Source: CALXQW01 sp031553045 | Lineage (GTDB): Bacteria > Verrucomicrobiota > Verrucomicrobiia > Opitutales > Intestinicryptomonadaceae | Reading direction: 5' to 3' | NCBI GenBank assembly: GCA_031553045.1 | Contig: JAVBLZ010000006.1 | Coordinates: forward strand, 1-64,000 | Length of the DNA stretch: 64,000 bases | In this document: positions 26,126-35,490 of the stretch, in pieces | Layout of the letters: every line of letters starts with the position of its first letter | How positions within the stretch are numbered: the first letter of the stretch is position 1 | Program-made: the position numbers and the translations under genes | The notes under the pieces: model-generated | Told to the model about the DNA's origin: nothing | Database searches by the model: none | Seen by the model: only the letters and a program-made list of their open reading frames with translations

Positions 26126-27649
26126 TTAAAATATTTGTTTAAGCGGTTCAAAGGGTTTTGGGGCAATGGGGGCGTTGTTAGAGTTTTCAAATCTTTCTTG
26201 CGATGCTTTATTTACTTCTGCAGAAAGGCTTTCAATCCAACTTCCGCCCAAAGAGCGGTAAAAAGAAATTCTATATTCTATCAGCGCACTCCTTGCGTTG
26301 ATTGTAGAAATTTCCAAATTCTGTTTGGTAGTTATGGCGCTAACAACATTCAGATAGTCCACCATTGAATTGTTGAACCTATTGCGAGATTCTTCCAGAG
26401 CGCTTACGGAGGTTTTCAAAGATGTTTCAAGACTCTGCAAATATGCCGCCTGAGTTTCTTCGTTGGTGATTGAATCTTGGACTTCTTTAACTGCGTTTAA
26501 AACGGTGCTTTTGTATGCGTCTAACCTTTGCAAACAAAGTGCTTGTTGTGCGTCCATCTGGCTAAATCTTCTGCCGCCGTCAAAGACTGGTTGGGCAACC
26601 GAGCCTGCAATCTGAAGTGTCCAAGCTTCAAAGAGGTCTGAAAATCTGCTAGAAGACGTTGTAAAAATGGGCACGCCACTGGACAAATTGAATGTAGGCA
26701 ATACCGTAGTTTTTGCGGCGGCAAGACGCCATGCCTCAGCTTCCAGACGAACTTTTGCAGCTTTTACATCTGGGCGTTCTTCCAAAACTTGCGTTGGCAA
26801 ACCTCTTGTTTCAAGCGGAATAATTGCGCCTATTTCTTCCAGCTCAATTTTAAATTCTTGATTTGGAGCCCTACCTAAAAGTACGGCAAATTTTGTCAAA
26901 AGCGCTTGTAATTTTTGCTCGGAAATTGGTATCTGATTAAGTGTGTTGTTGAGAGTTTGGCGTTGCTGCAACACTTCTAAAAGACCGTTTCTGCCGTGTA
27001 AAAACCTGTTTTCAAGAGCACCCAGAGTTATTTCATTGATGCGTTTTTGTTCGGTCAGAACTTCCTGGATTTTCATCTGGCACTGTATTTGCACCCAAGT
27101 TAAGACCACGTTTGAAACCAATATGCTTGTTGCGCTTTGCGCATCCAAATCTGCGGATATTATGTCTTTTTGCGAAGCTTCAATTTCGGAATTTATCCTG
27201 CTCCACAAATCAAGCTCATAACCGGCTTTTACGCTTACAGAATAGGCTTCAAAAGATTTTTGAGGAGAATTTTTACCTGCGTCGGTTTCTCCAACTCCAG
27301 CCGAAGCACCGGCGTCTAAAGTGGGATACAGTGCAGATTTTGCAACGCCCGAAAGCGCTTCAACCTGTCTTAACCTTGCGTAGGTTTGCGCAAGCGTGGG
27401 GCTATTTTGTAGGGCTTCATCCACATAAGAATCCAAATTTTTTGAATCTAAAAAATGCCACCAATCTTTGCGTACATTGAAGGGGGAATCGGATTTTGTA
27501 CTTTTAAAGTTTCCCGAGATTGAATTTTCTACGTCTGCAGACTTTGCCTGTGGATCATACATTTGACAACCGCACAATGAAAACGCAAGCAGGACTAAAG
27601 AGGCGTTTGCCTTGTAGAATTTTAGTTTATTAAAGACCAAGCTAGGCAT
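26126..27649 (-). CDS. Outer-membrane efflux lipoprotein (NodT/TolC family)
   Basis: A 507-aa protein with a lipoprotein signal (hydrophobic 'SLVLLAFSLCGC', acylated cysteine about 28) and two repeated OEP helical halves, with motifs such as 'QTYARLRQVEALSGVAKSAL' and 'ERPDVKAAKVRLEAEAWRLA', the latter a NodT-type signature. It forms the outer-membrane channel of the tripartite pump and is the first gene of the long minus-strand run reaching bioD at 16088. Confidence 0.9.
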   Translation of the reverse strand: MPSLVFNKLKFYKANASLVLLAFSLCGCQMYDPQAKSADVENSISGNFKSTKSDSPFNVRKDWWHFLDSKNLDSYVDEALQNSPTLAQTYARLRQVEALSGVAKSALYPTLDAGASAGVGETDAGKNSPQKSFEAYSVSVKAGYELDLWSRINSEIEASQKDIISADLDAQSATSILVSNVVLTWVQIQCQMKIQEVLTEQKRINEITLGALENRFLHGRNGLLEVLQQRQTLNNTLNQIPISEQKLQALLTKFAVLLGRAPNQEFKIELEEIGAIIPLETRGLPTQVLEERPDVKAAKVRLEAEAWRLAAAKTTVLPTFNLSSGVPIFTTSSSRFSDLFEAWTLQIAGSVAQPVFDGGRRFSQMDAQQALCLQRLDAYKSTVLNAVKEVQDSITNEETQAAYLQSLETSLKTSVSALEESRNRFNNSMVDYLNVVSAITTKQNLEISTINARSALIEYRISFYRSLGGSWIESLSAEVNKASQERFENSNNAPIAPKPFEPLKQIF

Positions 27650-27770
27650 AAAAATAAGTCTGCTGAGAGTAGGTTTTTGGCGATTTATGTCAAACCATAT
27701 TATCGGTCTTATAAGCGTCCGGAAAATTAGTTATTGCAAAAAATGATGAAAAATAAGAGCATTGGTTTCT

Positions 27771-28403
27771 ATGAAAAAATTTTTTAATTTGGGAATATTC
27801 TCCTTGCTTATTTTACTCTCGGCTTGTTCGGGTACGCAGCTCATGAAAGAGGGCGTAAATTTTACAGACAAAAAAACTTTTTATGTCGATATGCCAAGGG
27901 GCGGCGGCGCTCTCTTTAACGAGTATGGAGACAGAACCGTCTATGACGCAATATTGTTGGCAAATATACGTGCCAATTTAGAATCTAAAGGCTATGTCTT
28001 TGCCGAAAGAGACGTCGCCGATATGATAATCTGCCCGCTTTGGAATACAAGTTTGCTGCAAAATACTGAAGGCGGAATTTATATGAACAATACGCTTTCT
28101 GTCGGCGCAAAGACTCAAAAAGTTGTCTATTGCACTCTAGAGATTCATATACTCTTTCAAGGTTCTGAAGATTGGGTTTGGAGAGGCATCTCAAACCACG
28201 CAGTTTGTAGGGAAAATTTAGCGGAATCTACCTTGGCAACTCAGGTAAATTGGTGCTTCTCTGAATTTCCTCCAGAGCTTTATCCTGAAAGAAAATTAAA
28301 GAAAGCGGATGAAGAAGAAAATCCCTTTGCATCAATCGTGCCGGACACTCAACCTGCAAATCCGCCGTCTGAACCTGTAAAGACTGAAGACGCCGCCAAG
28401 TAA
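27771..28403 (+). CDS. DUF4136-like lipoprotein
   Basis: About 210 aa from the ATG at 27771; an in-frame TTG nine bases earlier is less likely. It has a clear lipobox (LLILLSACSG, Cys about 19). The body, with 'FYVDMPRGGG', 'IRANLESKGYVFAERDVADMII' and a C-terminal strand region, resembles DUF4136-type lipoproteins, in which a small alpha/beta domain is exposed in the periplasm. The C-terminal 35 residues are Pro/Glu-rich and disordered. It is divergent from the RND operon and ends at a strong terminator. Function unknown. Confidence 0.65.
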   Translation: MKKFFNLGIFSLLILLSACSGTQLMKEGVNFTDKKTFYVDMPRGGGALFNEYGDRTVYDAILLANIRANLESKGYVFAERDVADMIICPLWNTSLLQNTEGGIYMNNTLSVGAKTQKVVYCTLEIHILFQGSEDWVWRGISNHAVCRENLAESTLATQVNWCFSEFPPELYPERKLKKADEEENPFASIVPDTQPANPPSEPVKTEDAAK

Positions 28404-28421
28404 AGCCAAGTCATTCTGACT

Positions 28422-28460
28422 AAAAAACCCCGTCTCACAAAAAGAGTCGGGGGTTTTTAT
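28422..28460. terminator. Bidirectional rho-independent terminator
   Basis: AAAAACCCCGtCTC ... GAGtCGGGGGTTTTTA forms a GC-rich stem with a central T/T mismatch and A/T tracts on both sides. It lies between the convergent lipoprotein gene and the AI-2E/PerM-type gene and suits both. Confidence 0.85.
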
Positions 28461-28496
28461 TGCAGGCGTTTTTTTTTAATACCTAGGAACTCAGCT

Positions 28497-29612
28497 TTAT
28501 TCAGTCTTTTTACTCAAATACTTTGTGAGTAAAAGCCTCCAAAATACGACAATAAATGCGGAAAGAGGAATCGCCAAAATCATGCCCAAAATTCCATTTA
28601 GGGCTATCCCCCAAAAGAATACGGAAAATATTATGACCGTAGGGTGAAGCCCAGTGTTTGAACCCATGATTCTGGGCGTAAGAAAATATCCTTCCAAGAG
28701 CTGTACTGCTATAAATATAGACATTGCCACCGCCACCAAAATTATACCCCCGCCATCCTGAAAAAATGCGGTTGGAAGGGCTATGCTTAAACCTATCATA
28801 GTGCCAAAATAGGGCACAACATTTAGTATGCCCGCCGTAAAGCCAATTAAGAAACCAAACTTTATGCCGCTTATCAAAAAGCCGATACCAAGCAAAACGC
28901 CCATTATAAAAGCAATCAGGAGTTGACCTCGGAAAAACGCAACCATTATCATCACAAATTGACGAACCAAAAACACTATGTCATTGCGCCATTTTTCTGG
29001 TATAAAAGATATGTTGCGGTTTATTGCACCAAAAGTGTCGTAATTTGTTGAGAGCATATAGTACAAATAAATCGGCGCAACCGCAAATGCCGACAAATAC
29101 GCAAGGAAATGCGCCGCACTGTTTGTGGCGCTTAAAGTTGCCCTCAAAACTTTCAATACCCAAGCAACCACAAGCCCCATAGTTTCTTTGGAGAGGTTAT
29201 TTAAGTCAGCTTTTTCTTGTATTTGCTGTTTTAAGTCGGGGAATTTTTCGCCGATGAAGATCATGAATTTATCTACAATATTGGGAATTTCCGCAATTAC
29301 GCCCTTTAGCTGTTCGGCAATAAATGGCACTATCAGAATTATGGCTAAAAGAGCGAGTATTATTGTAATCACAAACACAAACAACGTTGAAAGACCCGCC
29401 GACAATTTTGTCTTGGAAGATAAAAATGTTACGACAGGCTTTAGTATGAAAGTGAGAATGCACGCTGTGGCAAGCGGCCAAATGACAGTGCCAAAAGTTC
29501 CAAGAAGCTCGGCAAATAGGGTGAATAAAGCCACTATAAATAAGGCTATAATCGTAAAAGACAGGCAAGTTAACGCAACCGCCGCAATTTTTTTCTGGAA
29601 TGCGGATAACAT
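28497..29612 (-). CDS. AI-2E/PerM-family membrane transporter
   Basis: A 371-aa protein with about eight membrane helices arranged as in the PerM/TqsA family: two N-terminal helix pairs, a soluble amphipathic middle ('EIPNIVDKFMIFIGEKFPDL'), then a block of helices with the family motif 'GFTAGILNVVPYFGTMIGL' near 280 and 'IMGSNTGLHPTVIIFSVFF' near 330. Members include the autoinducer-2 exporter TqsA and Na+/H+ antiporters, so the substrate cannot be fixed. It is divergent from uvrA. Confidence 0.88.
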   Translation of the reverse strand: MLSAFQKKIAAVALTCLSFTIIALFIVALFTLFAELLGTFGTVIWPLATACILTFILKPVVTFLSSKTKLSAGLSTLFVFVITIILALLAIILIVPFIAEQLKGVIAEIPNIVDKFMIFIGEKFPDLKQQIQEKADLNNLSKETMGLVVAWVLKVLRATLSATNSAAHFLAYLSAFAVAPIYLYYMLSTNYDTFGAINRNISFIPEKWRNDIVFLVRQFVMIMVAFFRGQLLIAFIMGVLLGIGFLISGIKFGFLIGFTAGILNVVPYFGTMIGLSIALPTAFFQDGGGIILVAVAMSIFIAVQLLEGYFLTPRIMGSNTGLHPTVIIFSVFFWGIALNGILGMILAIPLSAFIVVFWRLLLTKYLSKKTE

Positions 29613-29660
29613 AAATCTAAGCTAGACTAAGTGATTTTAAACTACAAGATTTTTAAATAA

Positions 29661-32477
29661 ATGAATTCTAACATACAAATAAGAGGCGCAAGAGAACACA
29701 ATTTAAAAGGCGTAAATGTAGATATCCCAAGAGGTAAGTTCACTGTCATTACCGGCGTAAGCGGCTCGGGGAAATCTTCTTTGGCCTTCGACACGCTTTA
29801 TGCGGAAGGATATAGAAAATATATGGAAAGCCTCTCCGTAGATGCTCGCAGGCAGTTAGAGCAAATGCCAAGGCCAAATGTAGATTTTATAAAAGGAATT
29901 TCTCCCGTTGTTGCCATAGAGCAAAATAGCACTTTGTCTTCAAACCCAAGAAGTACGGTTGCAACCGCAACCGAAATCGCCGATTACGCCAGACTTATAT
30001 GGACATTGCTCGGCGAACAACGTTGCCCTGCAGACGGCGCAAAAATCGAAAGCAAAACTTTGGATGAGTGCGTGGATAAAGTTCTGGCTTTGGGCGAAGG
30101 TGTAAAGGCATATATACTTGCACAAGAATTTTCCGCCAAAAGCGCCGTGCTGAAGGAAGAGCTTAAAAACCTCGCCGTTAAAGGTTGGCAGAGGGCTAGA
30201 GTGGACGGCAAAATTATAGATTTGGATGATGAACAGGCAATATCGGCGATAAAAGGGAATAATCTGCTTTTGGAAATCGTGATAGATAGGCTTGTGATAA
30301 ATCCCAATATGCGCAGCCGCATTGCGGATTCTCTTGAGCTTGCTTTTAGGGAGGGCGGCGGAAGAGCAAGGCTTTTCTATCAAGTTGGCGAAAAATTTAA
30401 AGAGCTAAATTTGAACACCGCTTTGGCGTGTGTAAAATGCGGTAAAACCTATGGCGAACTTACGCCCAGAATGTTCTCATACAATCATCCTGACGGCGCT
30501 TGCGAAGAATGTTCCGGTATTGGCAAGGTTATGAAATTCAATCCCAAATTGGTTGTTCCAGACGACACTAAAAGCGTGCGCAGTGGCGCAATAAAACCAA
30601 TGCGCTTTGGCTCGAAAAATATGATTATAAAGCGCAACGCAATTTTTAAACAGCTTGCAGAACAAATACCCTTTGATCCAAAAATGCCTTGGAAAGACTT
30701 GCCAGAAGATGTAAAAAAAATCCTCCTATTTGGCGATGAGAAACGACTCTTTAATTTGAAAATAAAGAGGGGCAAAAGCAGACCTGAGCCTACCGCATAC
30801 TGGGGTGCGCTTGCAGAGTTGGACAAAGTCTATAAAGGCATTTGCAGCGATGCCTTTAGGGCAAGGTTAAGCTCATATCAAATTTCTTCAACTTGCGAGG
30901 CGTGTAATGGAACTAGATTAAATGCGCGCTCAAACAATATCTTTGTAGAAGGAAAAACCTTCGGAGATTTTTTGGCGATGACCGTTGAAAACGCCCTAAA
31001 ATTTGTGCACAAAATCAAACGTTCCGACAAGGTTGCCTCCGCAATTTCAGAAGCGTTAAATGGCCTGGAGCAACGCTTGGGATTTTTGTCAAAAGTGGGT
31101 TTATCTTACGTGGAATTGCGAAGGGAATATTCTACACTTTCTGGCGGTGAGTCGCAGCGCATAAGGCTTGCAACGCAGCTTGGGATGGATTTAGTTGGCG
31201 TAACATACGTCTTGGATGAGCCTAGCATAGGCTTGCATCCTTCAGACAATGAAATGCTTTTTGACGCTCTGGAAAATTTACGAGACAGGGGCAATACGCT
31301 TGTTGTTGTAGAGCATGATAAAGACGCCATGCTCAGAAGCGACCACCTGATTGAGCTTGGCGCAGGTGCGGGCGAATGCGGCGGTAACCTTGTTTTTGAG
31401 GGCACTGCAAAAGATTGTGAAAAAAAATCAAAAACTATCACTGGCAAATATCTTGCAGGTGAGCTGAAAATAACCAATCCCAAAATTTTGCGTCCCGATT
31501 CCAGATTCATAAAAATTAAATCCGCCGCAGAAAATAATCTTAAAAATATTGACGTGGACATCCCCGTGGGGTTGATGACGGTGGTCTGCGGCGTGAGCGG
31601 TTCGGGTAAAAGTACGCTTGTGAATGAAATTTTGGCAAAGCAAGCGGCTTACGAGCTCAACAAGGCAAAGCAAATTAGCGGCAAACACAAGGGCATTGAG
31701 GGGCTTAAATATTTTGAAAAATGCGTCAGGGTTGACCAGTCTCCAATAGGGCGTTCTCCACGCAGCAATCCTGCAACTTACACAAAACTTTTTGATTTGT
31801 TAAGAGAACTTTTTGCCCAGTCGCCAATGGCAAAAGCCAGAGGTTACAAGGCTGGCAGATTCTCATTCAACGTGAAGGGCGGGCGTTGCGAACACTGTCA
31901 GGGGGACGGCTCTATAGAATTGGATATGCAGTTCTTAGGCTCTGTTTTTGTGAAGTGCCCCTCTTGCAACGGCGCACGTTATAACAGAGAAACTTTAGAT
32001 GTCTTATTCAAAGGCTTAAACATTGCACAAGTCTTAGATTTGACTGTCGATGAAGCCCTAGAACTTTTTAGAGCGCAAATTAAAATTAAAGAAAAATTAG
32101 AAACTTTGCAGGCCGTAGGCCTTGGTTATATAAAGCTTGGGCAGGCATCAAACACTCTTTCCGGCGGCGAAGCACAACGCATCAAACTATCTTTAGAGCT
32201 CAGCAAGCGCCAGCAAGGTAAAAGTCTATACATACTGGACGAACCCTCAACAGGACTCCATTTTGACGACATGTCTAAACTCGTAAACCTCCTCTTCAAA
32301 TTGAGAGACGCAGGCAACACAATCATAGTCATAGAACACCACCCAGACTTTATCAAAAATGCCGACCACATAATAGAACTCGGCCCCAACGGCGGAGAAC
32401 ACGGCGGCAATCTAGTTTTTGCAGGTTCTTTTGCAGAGCTGAAGAAAACCAAAACTCTTACCTCCAAATTCATCTAA
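29661..32477 (+). CDS. uvrA: Excinuclease ABC subunit A
   Basis: A 938-aa protein of typical UvrA length with two ABC ATPase modules. Walker A GVSGSGKSS is at 32-40 and GVSGSGKST near 643. Signature motifs are TLSGGESQR and TLSGGEAQR. The first zinc module is Cys-x2-Cys ... Cys-x2-Cys around 'ELTPRMFSYNHPDGACEEC'; the second is CEHCQGDG ... CPSCNG. It recognises DNA damage and loads UvrB in nucleotide excision repair. The UvrB-binding/insertion region is present but diverged ('YWGALAELDKVYKGICSDAF'), so a UvrA paralogue is possible. A long palindrome and a terminator follow the stop codon. Confidence 0.9.
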   Translation: MNSNIQIRGAREHNLKGVNVDIPRGKFTVITGVSGSGKSSLAFDTLYAEGYRKYMESLSVDARRQLEQMPRPNVDFIKGISPVVAIEQNSTLSSNPRSTVATATEIADYARLIWTLLGEQRCPADGAKIESKTLDECVDKVLALGEGVKAYILAQEFSAKSAVLKEELKNLAVKGWQRARVDGKIIDLDDEQAISAIKGNNLLLEIVIDRLVINPNMRSRIADSLELAFREGGGRARLFYQVGEKFKELNLNTALACVKCGKTYGELTPRMFSYNHPDGACEECSGIGKVMKFNPKLVVPDDTKSVRSGAIKPMRFGSKNMIIKRNAIFKQLAEQIPFDPKMPWKDLPEDVKKILLFGDEKRLFNLKIKRGKSRPEPTAYWGALAELDKVYKGICSDAFRARLSSYQISSTCEACNGTRLNARSNNIFVEGKTFGDFLAMTVENALKFVHKIKRSDKVASAISEALNGLEQRLGFLSKVGLSYVELRREYSTLSGGESQRIRLATQLGMDLVGVTYVLDEPSIGLHPSDNEMLFDALENLRDRGNTLVVVEHDKDAMLRSDHLIELGAGAGECGGNLVFEGTAKDCEKKSKTITGKYLAGELKITNPKILRPDSRFIKIKSAAENNLKNIDVDIPVGLMTVVCGVSGSGKSTLVNEILAKQAAYELNKAKQISGKHKGIEGLKYFEKCVRVDQSPIGRSPRSNPATYTKLFDLLRELFAQSPMAKARGYKAGRFSFNVKGGRCEHCQGDGSIELDMQFLGSVFVKCPSCNGARYNRETLDVLFKGLNIAQVLDLTVDEALELFRAQIKIKEKLETLQAVGLGYIKLGQASNTLSGGEAQRIKLSLELSKRQQGKSLYILDEPSTGLHFDDMSKLVNLLFKLRDAGNTIIVIEHHPDFIKNADHIIELGPNGGEHGGNLVFAGSFAELKKTKTLTSKFI

Positions 32478-32480
32478 GAG

Positions 32481-32599
32481 GCCTCGTGAAATTGCGCTTG
32501 ATACTGCGTTTTGAAAAAATCTACACTGGTCATGTACATTCAGTACATTCCCACCGCAGATTTTTTCAAAGCCTCGTCTGAAGCACAATTTGACGAGGC
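32481..32599. repeat. 119-bp imperfect palindrome (REP/MITE-like)
   Basis: Two 57-bp arms (32481-32537 and 32543-32599) around a 5-bp centre pair at about 44 of 57 positions without gaps, including a 13-bp perfect block (TTTGAAAAAATCT). The right arm contains its own 8-bp perfect hairpin (GCCTCGTC at 32571, GACGAGGC at 32592). The element begins 3 bp after the uvrA stop codon. It has no coding capacity of its own; a 66-aa frame across it is regarded as spurious. The size and structure resemble dispersed palindromic repeats mobilised by RAYT or IS transposases. Confidence 0.75.
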
Positions 32600-32606
32600 A
32601 ATAGCG

Positions 32607-32624
32607 ATATGCGCAGGCGCATAT
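32607..32624. repeat. Short perfect inverted repeat ATATGCGC-AG-GCGCATAT
   Basis: An 8-bp perfect inverted repeat with a 2-bp centre, 7 bp after the 119-bp palindrome. It may be part of the same repeat unit. Confidence 0.5.
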
Positions 32625-32722
32625 AATGGGTTTTTAGCAGGCCTCTTGGCGTGTGAAAATAGGTTAAATATTTTGTATGAAATCTTATTTTCTGAATTAT
32701 TAAATAAGTAAGCAAAAAAAAT

Positions 32723-32746
32723 GGCGTGATTTCACGCCTTTTTTTT
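32723..32746. terminator. Rho-independent terminator after uvrA
   Basis: GGCGTGA-TT-TCACGCC (7-bp perfect stem) followed by eight T residues on the plus strand; A residues precede it, so it could also serve the convergent BI-1-like gene at 32761. Confidence 0.88.
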
Positions 32747-32760
32747 GATACAGAAAGCGC

Positions 32761-33462
32761 TTAGCGTCTGCTCTGAAGCATGAATCTTAATACGTAGAAG
32801 AATAGCAGTATTACGGATGCAAATAAACCCAAGGCAGATGCCACATACTGATTGTAAGCGTAGTTTTTGGAAAGCTGGCCGGTTTGGTACAAAATTCCGC
32901 CCGCAGCAAACAAAATTACCCCTGCTGAGAAAAATATACCCAATTCAAAACCAAACAATATTGATGTAAATACCAAGCCCAATATTATTAGCGATGATAT
33001 TGCAAGTACGCCTCTTAAAATTGAAAAGTCTGAACCAGTAATTGCTGCAGTCAACATCAGCCCGATGGAAAGTGCTGCTGTTAAAACGCCGGCATGTACT
33101 ATTGTGTCGGGGGCGACTGCGTTTGCCAGCAATAAGAGCGGCAAGCATATTATCGCTTGCAGGAATACATATATGTATAGCCCCAAATATTGAACCAAAA
33201 GCGAGGTTTCGGAAACGGCAAGTTTGTTTGCCCCCCAAGAGACAGCCATTGCGGCGAGCAACACAATAATCCAATTTCTGCCCTCTACCATAGTTGCCGC
33301 CAACGATACCGCAGGTTCAAAACTCATGAGAAAATACTCAATCAAGGCAAATATAAACAGCGCTATCGCCAAGTTGAGATAGGTTTTTTTTATGAATGAA
33401 GCGCGCAATCTTTTTTGCGCAAAAACGTCTTCATTGTAAATATCGGTGGTGTATGTATTCAT
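32761..33462 (-). CDS. BI-1/YccA-family membrane protein
   Basis: A 233-aa protein with seven predicted membrane helices after a ~22-residue soluble N-terminus, the layout of the Bax-inhibitor-1/YccA/YbhL family. The pairs 'AALSIGLMLTAAITGSDFS' and 'GFELGIFFSAGVILFAAGGILYQTGQL' carry the family's helix 6-7 pattern with a conserved acidic residue. Bacterial members are pH-sensitive Ca2+ leak channels or FtsH modulators. It lies 7 bp after the GH127-like gene on the same strand and may be co-transcribed, although the functions are unrelated. Confidence 0.8.
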   Translation of the reverse strand: MNTYTTDIYNEDVFAQKRLRASFIKKTYLNLAIALFIFALIEYFLMSFEPAVSLAATMVEGRNWIIVLLAAMAVSWGANKLAVSETSLLVQYLGLYIYVFLQAIICLPLLLLANAVAPDTIVHAGVLTAALSIGLMLTAAITGSDFSILRGVLAISSLIILGLVFTSILFGFELGIFFSAGVILFAAGGILYQTGQLSKNYAYNQYVASALGLFASVILLFFYVLRFMLQSRR

Positions 33463-33469
33463 TATTTTT

Positions 33470-35341
33470 TTACTTTGTTAAAAACCATATTCTAAACTCT
33501 GTATCGGCATCCCAAGATAATCCTGAAGCAGCGTATGGCACAAAGATGCGCTTTGAGCCGTCGGCAAGTTCCAAGCTTATCGCACCGAAAGTTTTTGCAA
33601 GTTTTATTTGTGCTATCTTAAGTTTGCCGTCTATTAATTTCGGGCTTAGGGGTTTATCAAAATTGGGTTCAAAACTCTTGTCTTGCGCATAGACAAACGG
33701 GCCTATTGCAAGTGCGTTAAAATCGCTTTTTTCATCTTTTATAAGACGTGGAGAGGCGTCTAAATCAAATGTTATTACATCGCCGCTTTTCCAGACTCTA
33801 GAGATATTTGCGTATTGCCCTGATTGGGGTTTTGCAAAATCTTCCCCGTTTATTTTGATTGCGGAGTTCTTGCTCCAAGCTGGTATTCGCAGCTTGATTT
33901 CAAATTCGCTTTTTACATCAACTTTATTGAGTGTGATTTTCACACTGCGGTTGGAAACAAAATCTACATCGCCAATTTGAAGCTCAACCGTTGAACCAAA
34001 TATGGGCATTGCGGCTTTGGCTTTTTCATAAAAGTTTATTACAACGCCTTTTTGCGTACTCATGAAGGCAAGTTGCGGCAGCAAAAATAAAGCCCTAGGC
34101 CCGCTTGCGACACAGCAATTCATGTGCATATTGCAGTGCTCCGGCGCAGGCTGACGCAGACCGTTCATGACGCTAAAATGACTCCACCAAGTACCGTCGG
34201 TTTTTTGTGCGCCTATCAGAGCGTTATAGTAGGCAGTCTCAATATAGTCGGCGTATTTTGGATCGCCGGTAAGGCGCAAAAGTTGGGTGCAAAGCTTAAT
34301 CCAAGTGGCGGTAACGCAAGTTTCCATCCAGTGTGTGGTGTTGTGCTGCAAATGGTCTTTACCCCTTGCCCAACGCTCAGATACAGACCCACTGCCTATT
34401 GGCGTGATTTCTGTTTCGTAAATGCTCTTTGCAACGTTTTCCACGGCTTTTTTGTAATCTGGGTTTGCGTTTATCCTGTAAAACTCAAGCAAGCCTTCAT
34501 AACATGACATAAGTTCATACGCTTTGGATTTGCCATCTTGGGCAAACTTGTCGCCATCGGCTTCTTTGGGTTTTGCAAACATATCCACAACATCGGTATT
34601 TGCCAAAGCTTTCTGCAAGAGTTTAGGACCGTCTTCTTTTTCCCAAGCGGAAACTATATAATTACAGAAATCAAGATAGCGCTGCTCATTGGTATGGCGG
34701 TAAAGCAGCGCCATAGGTTCAAGAATGCTGCCTGCGGCAAGCCCGCCCCACCAGTCAATTTTAGTGATGCTTTTTTGATTTTTCCCTGTGCCTATTTCTT
34801 TAATAATTGCGTCTGCATGCGCTTGAAGGGCTTTTAGTGTCTGCGGGTTTGATGTGCGCTCAAAATCTGCGAGCAAACCAAGCATAACGTATTTCCTACC
34901 CCAATGATCCCAGTTTGAAAGCTCGCTTTCTTTTTTGTAGGTTGTAATTGTGCCGTCTGAAGCCTGAGTTTTGAGCAATCCGCTAACGGCGTAATCAAGG
35001 CGGCTGGCAAGCTCTTTTGATGGTTTGTAGTGGTATGCAAGTTCAGCAGAGGTTATCCACTTGCCCCAAAACTCTATCTGCCAACGTTTGACTTCCAGAC
35101 GTACTTGGAAAGGGCGCAACAAGTCGTCAATATCCCAGCGCAAAATATCGCCGTCAAGGCAAGTTTGCATAGATTTTGCAGATAAGCCGTCCAGCTCAAC
35201 TGCGCCTTGCGGGGCAAATTCAAAAGAATCTTTAACTTTTGGGATGAAGTTTGCGGCGTCGTTATAATATGTATTTGCGTGCAACAACCCCGCAGCAGAG
35301 GCAAAAGCTAGGCAGGAGATTCTTTTTAAATGTGTTTTCAT
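33470..35341 (-). CDS. Secreted GH127-like beta-L-arabinofuranosidase (DUF1680)
   Basis: A 623-aa protein with a signal peptide (cleavage near 'AAGLLHA'), an (alpha/alpha)6-barrel region and a C-terminal beta-sandwich. The DUF1680/GH127 signature is present: 'HWMETCVTATWIKLCTQLLR', then EHCNMHMNCCVASGPRALFLLP, where the paired Cys and the upstream Cys match the Zn/nucleophile cysteines of GH127/GH146 enzymes. These release beta-L-arabinofuranose from plant arabinans and hydroxyproline glycans. The exact specificity within the family is not certain. Export indicates periplasmic or extracellular action. Confidence 0.85.
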   Translation of the reverse strand: MKTHLKRISCLAFASAAGLLHANTYYNDAANFIPKVKDSFEFAPQGAVELDGLSAKSMQTCLDGDILRWDIDDLLRPFQVRLEVKRWQIEFWGKWITSAELAYHYKPSKELASRLDYAVSGLLKTQASDGTITTYKKESELSNWDHWGRKYVMLGLLADFERTSNPQTLKALQAHADAIIKEIGTGKNQKSITKIDWWGGLAAGSILEPMALLYRHTNEQRYLDFCNYIVSAWEKEDGPKLLQKALANTDVVDMFAKPKEADGDKFAQDGKSKAYELMSCYEGLLEFYRINANPDYKKAVENVAKSIYETEITPIGSGSVSERWARGKDHLQHNTTHWMETCVTATWIKLCTQLLRLTGDPKYADYIETAYYNALIGAQKTDGTWWSHFSVMNGLRQPAPEHCNMHMNCCVASGPRALFLLPQLAFMSTQKGVVINFYEKAKAAMPIFGSTVELQIGDVDFVSNRSVKITLNKVDVKSEFEIKLRIPAWSKNSAIKINGEDFAKPQSGQYANISRVWKSGDVITFDLDASPRLIKDEKSDFNALAIGPFVYAQDKSFEPNFDKPLSPKLIDGKLKIAQIKLAKTFGAISLELADGSKRIFVPYAASGLSWDADTEFRIWFLTK

Positions 35342-35490
35342 AAGTGAAGTTCAAACTAAAGCCGCAAATCAATAAGTCAACTTTTGAGTATCAAAAAAAT
35401 CAAATCTTTCTGTTTTTTCAAAAGTTTCCAAAGTTAATTTGAAGATAGATTTTGATTTCTATAAACTGTGCGCACCAACAAAAACTATTT

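Noticed and set aside
27650..27770. Divergent promoter pair between the RND operon and the lipoprotein gene
   Set aside because: TTGACA is present on the minus strand but without a convincing -10 at the right distance, so no specific promoter is called.
32511..32711. 66-aa open frame behind uvrA
   Set aside because: Its first half lies within the 119-bp palindrome and reads through both repeat arms; no ribosome-binding site or recognisable protein. The frame is best explained by the repeat.
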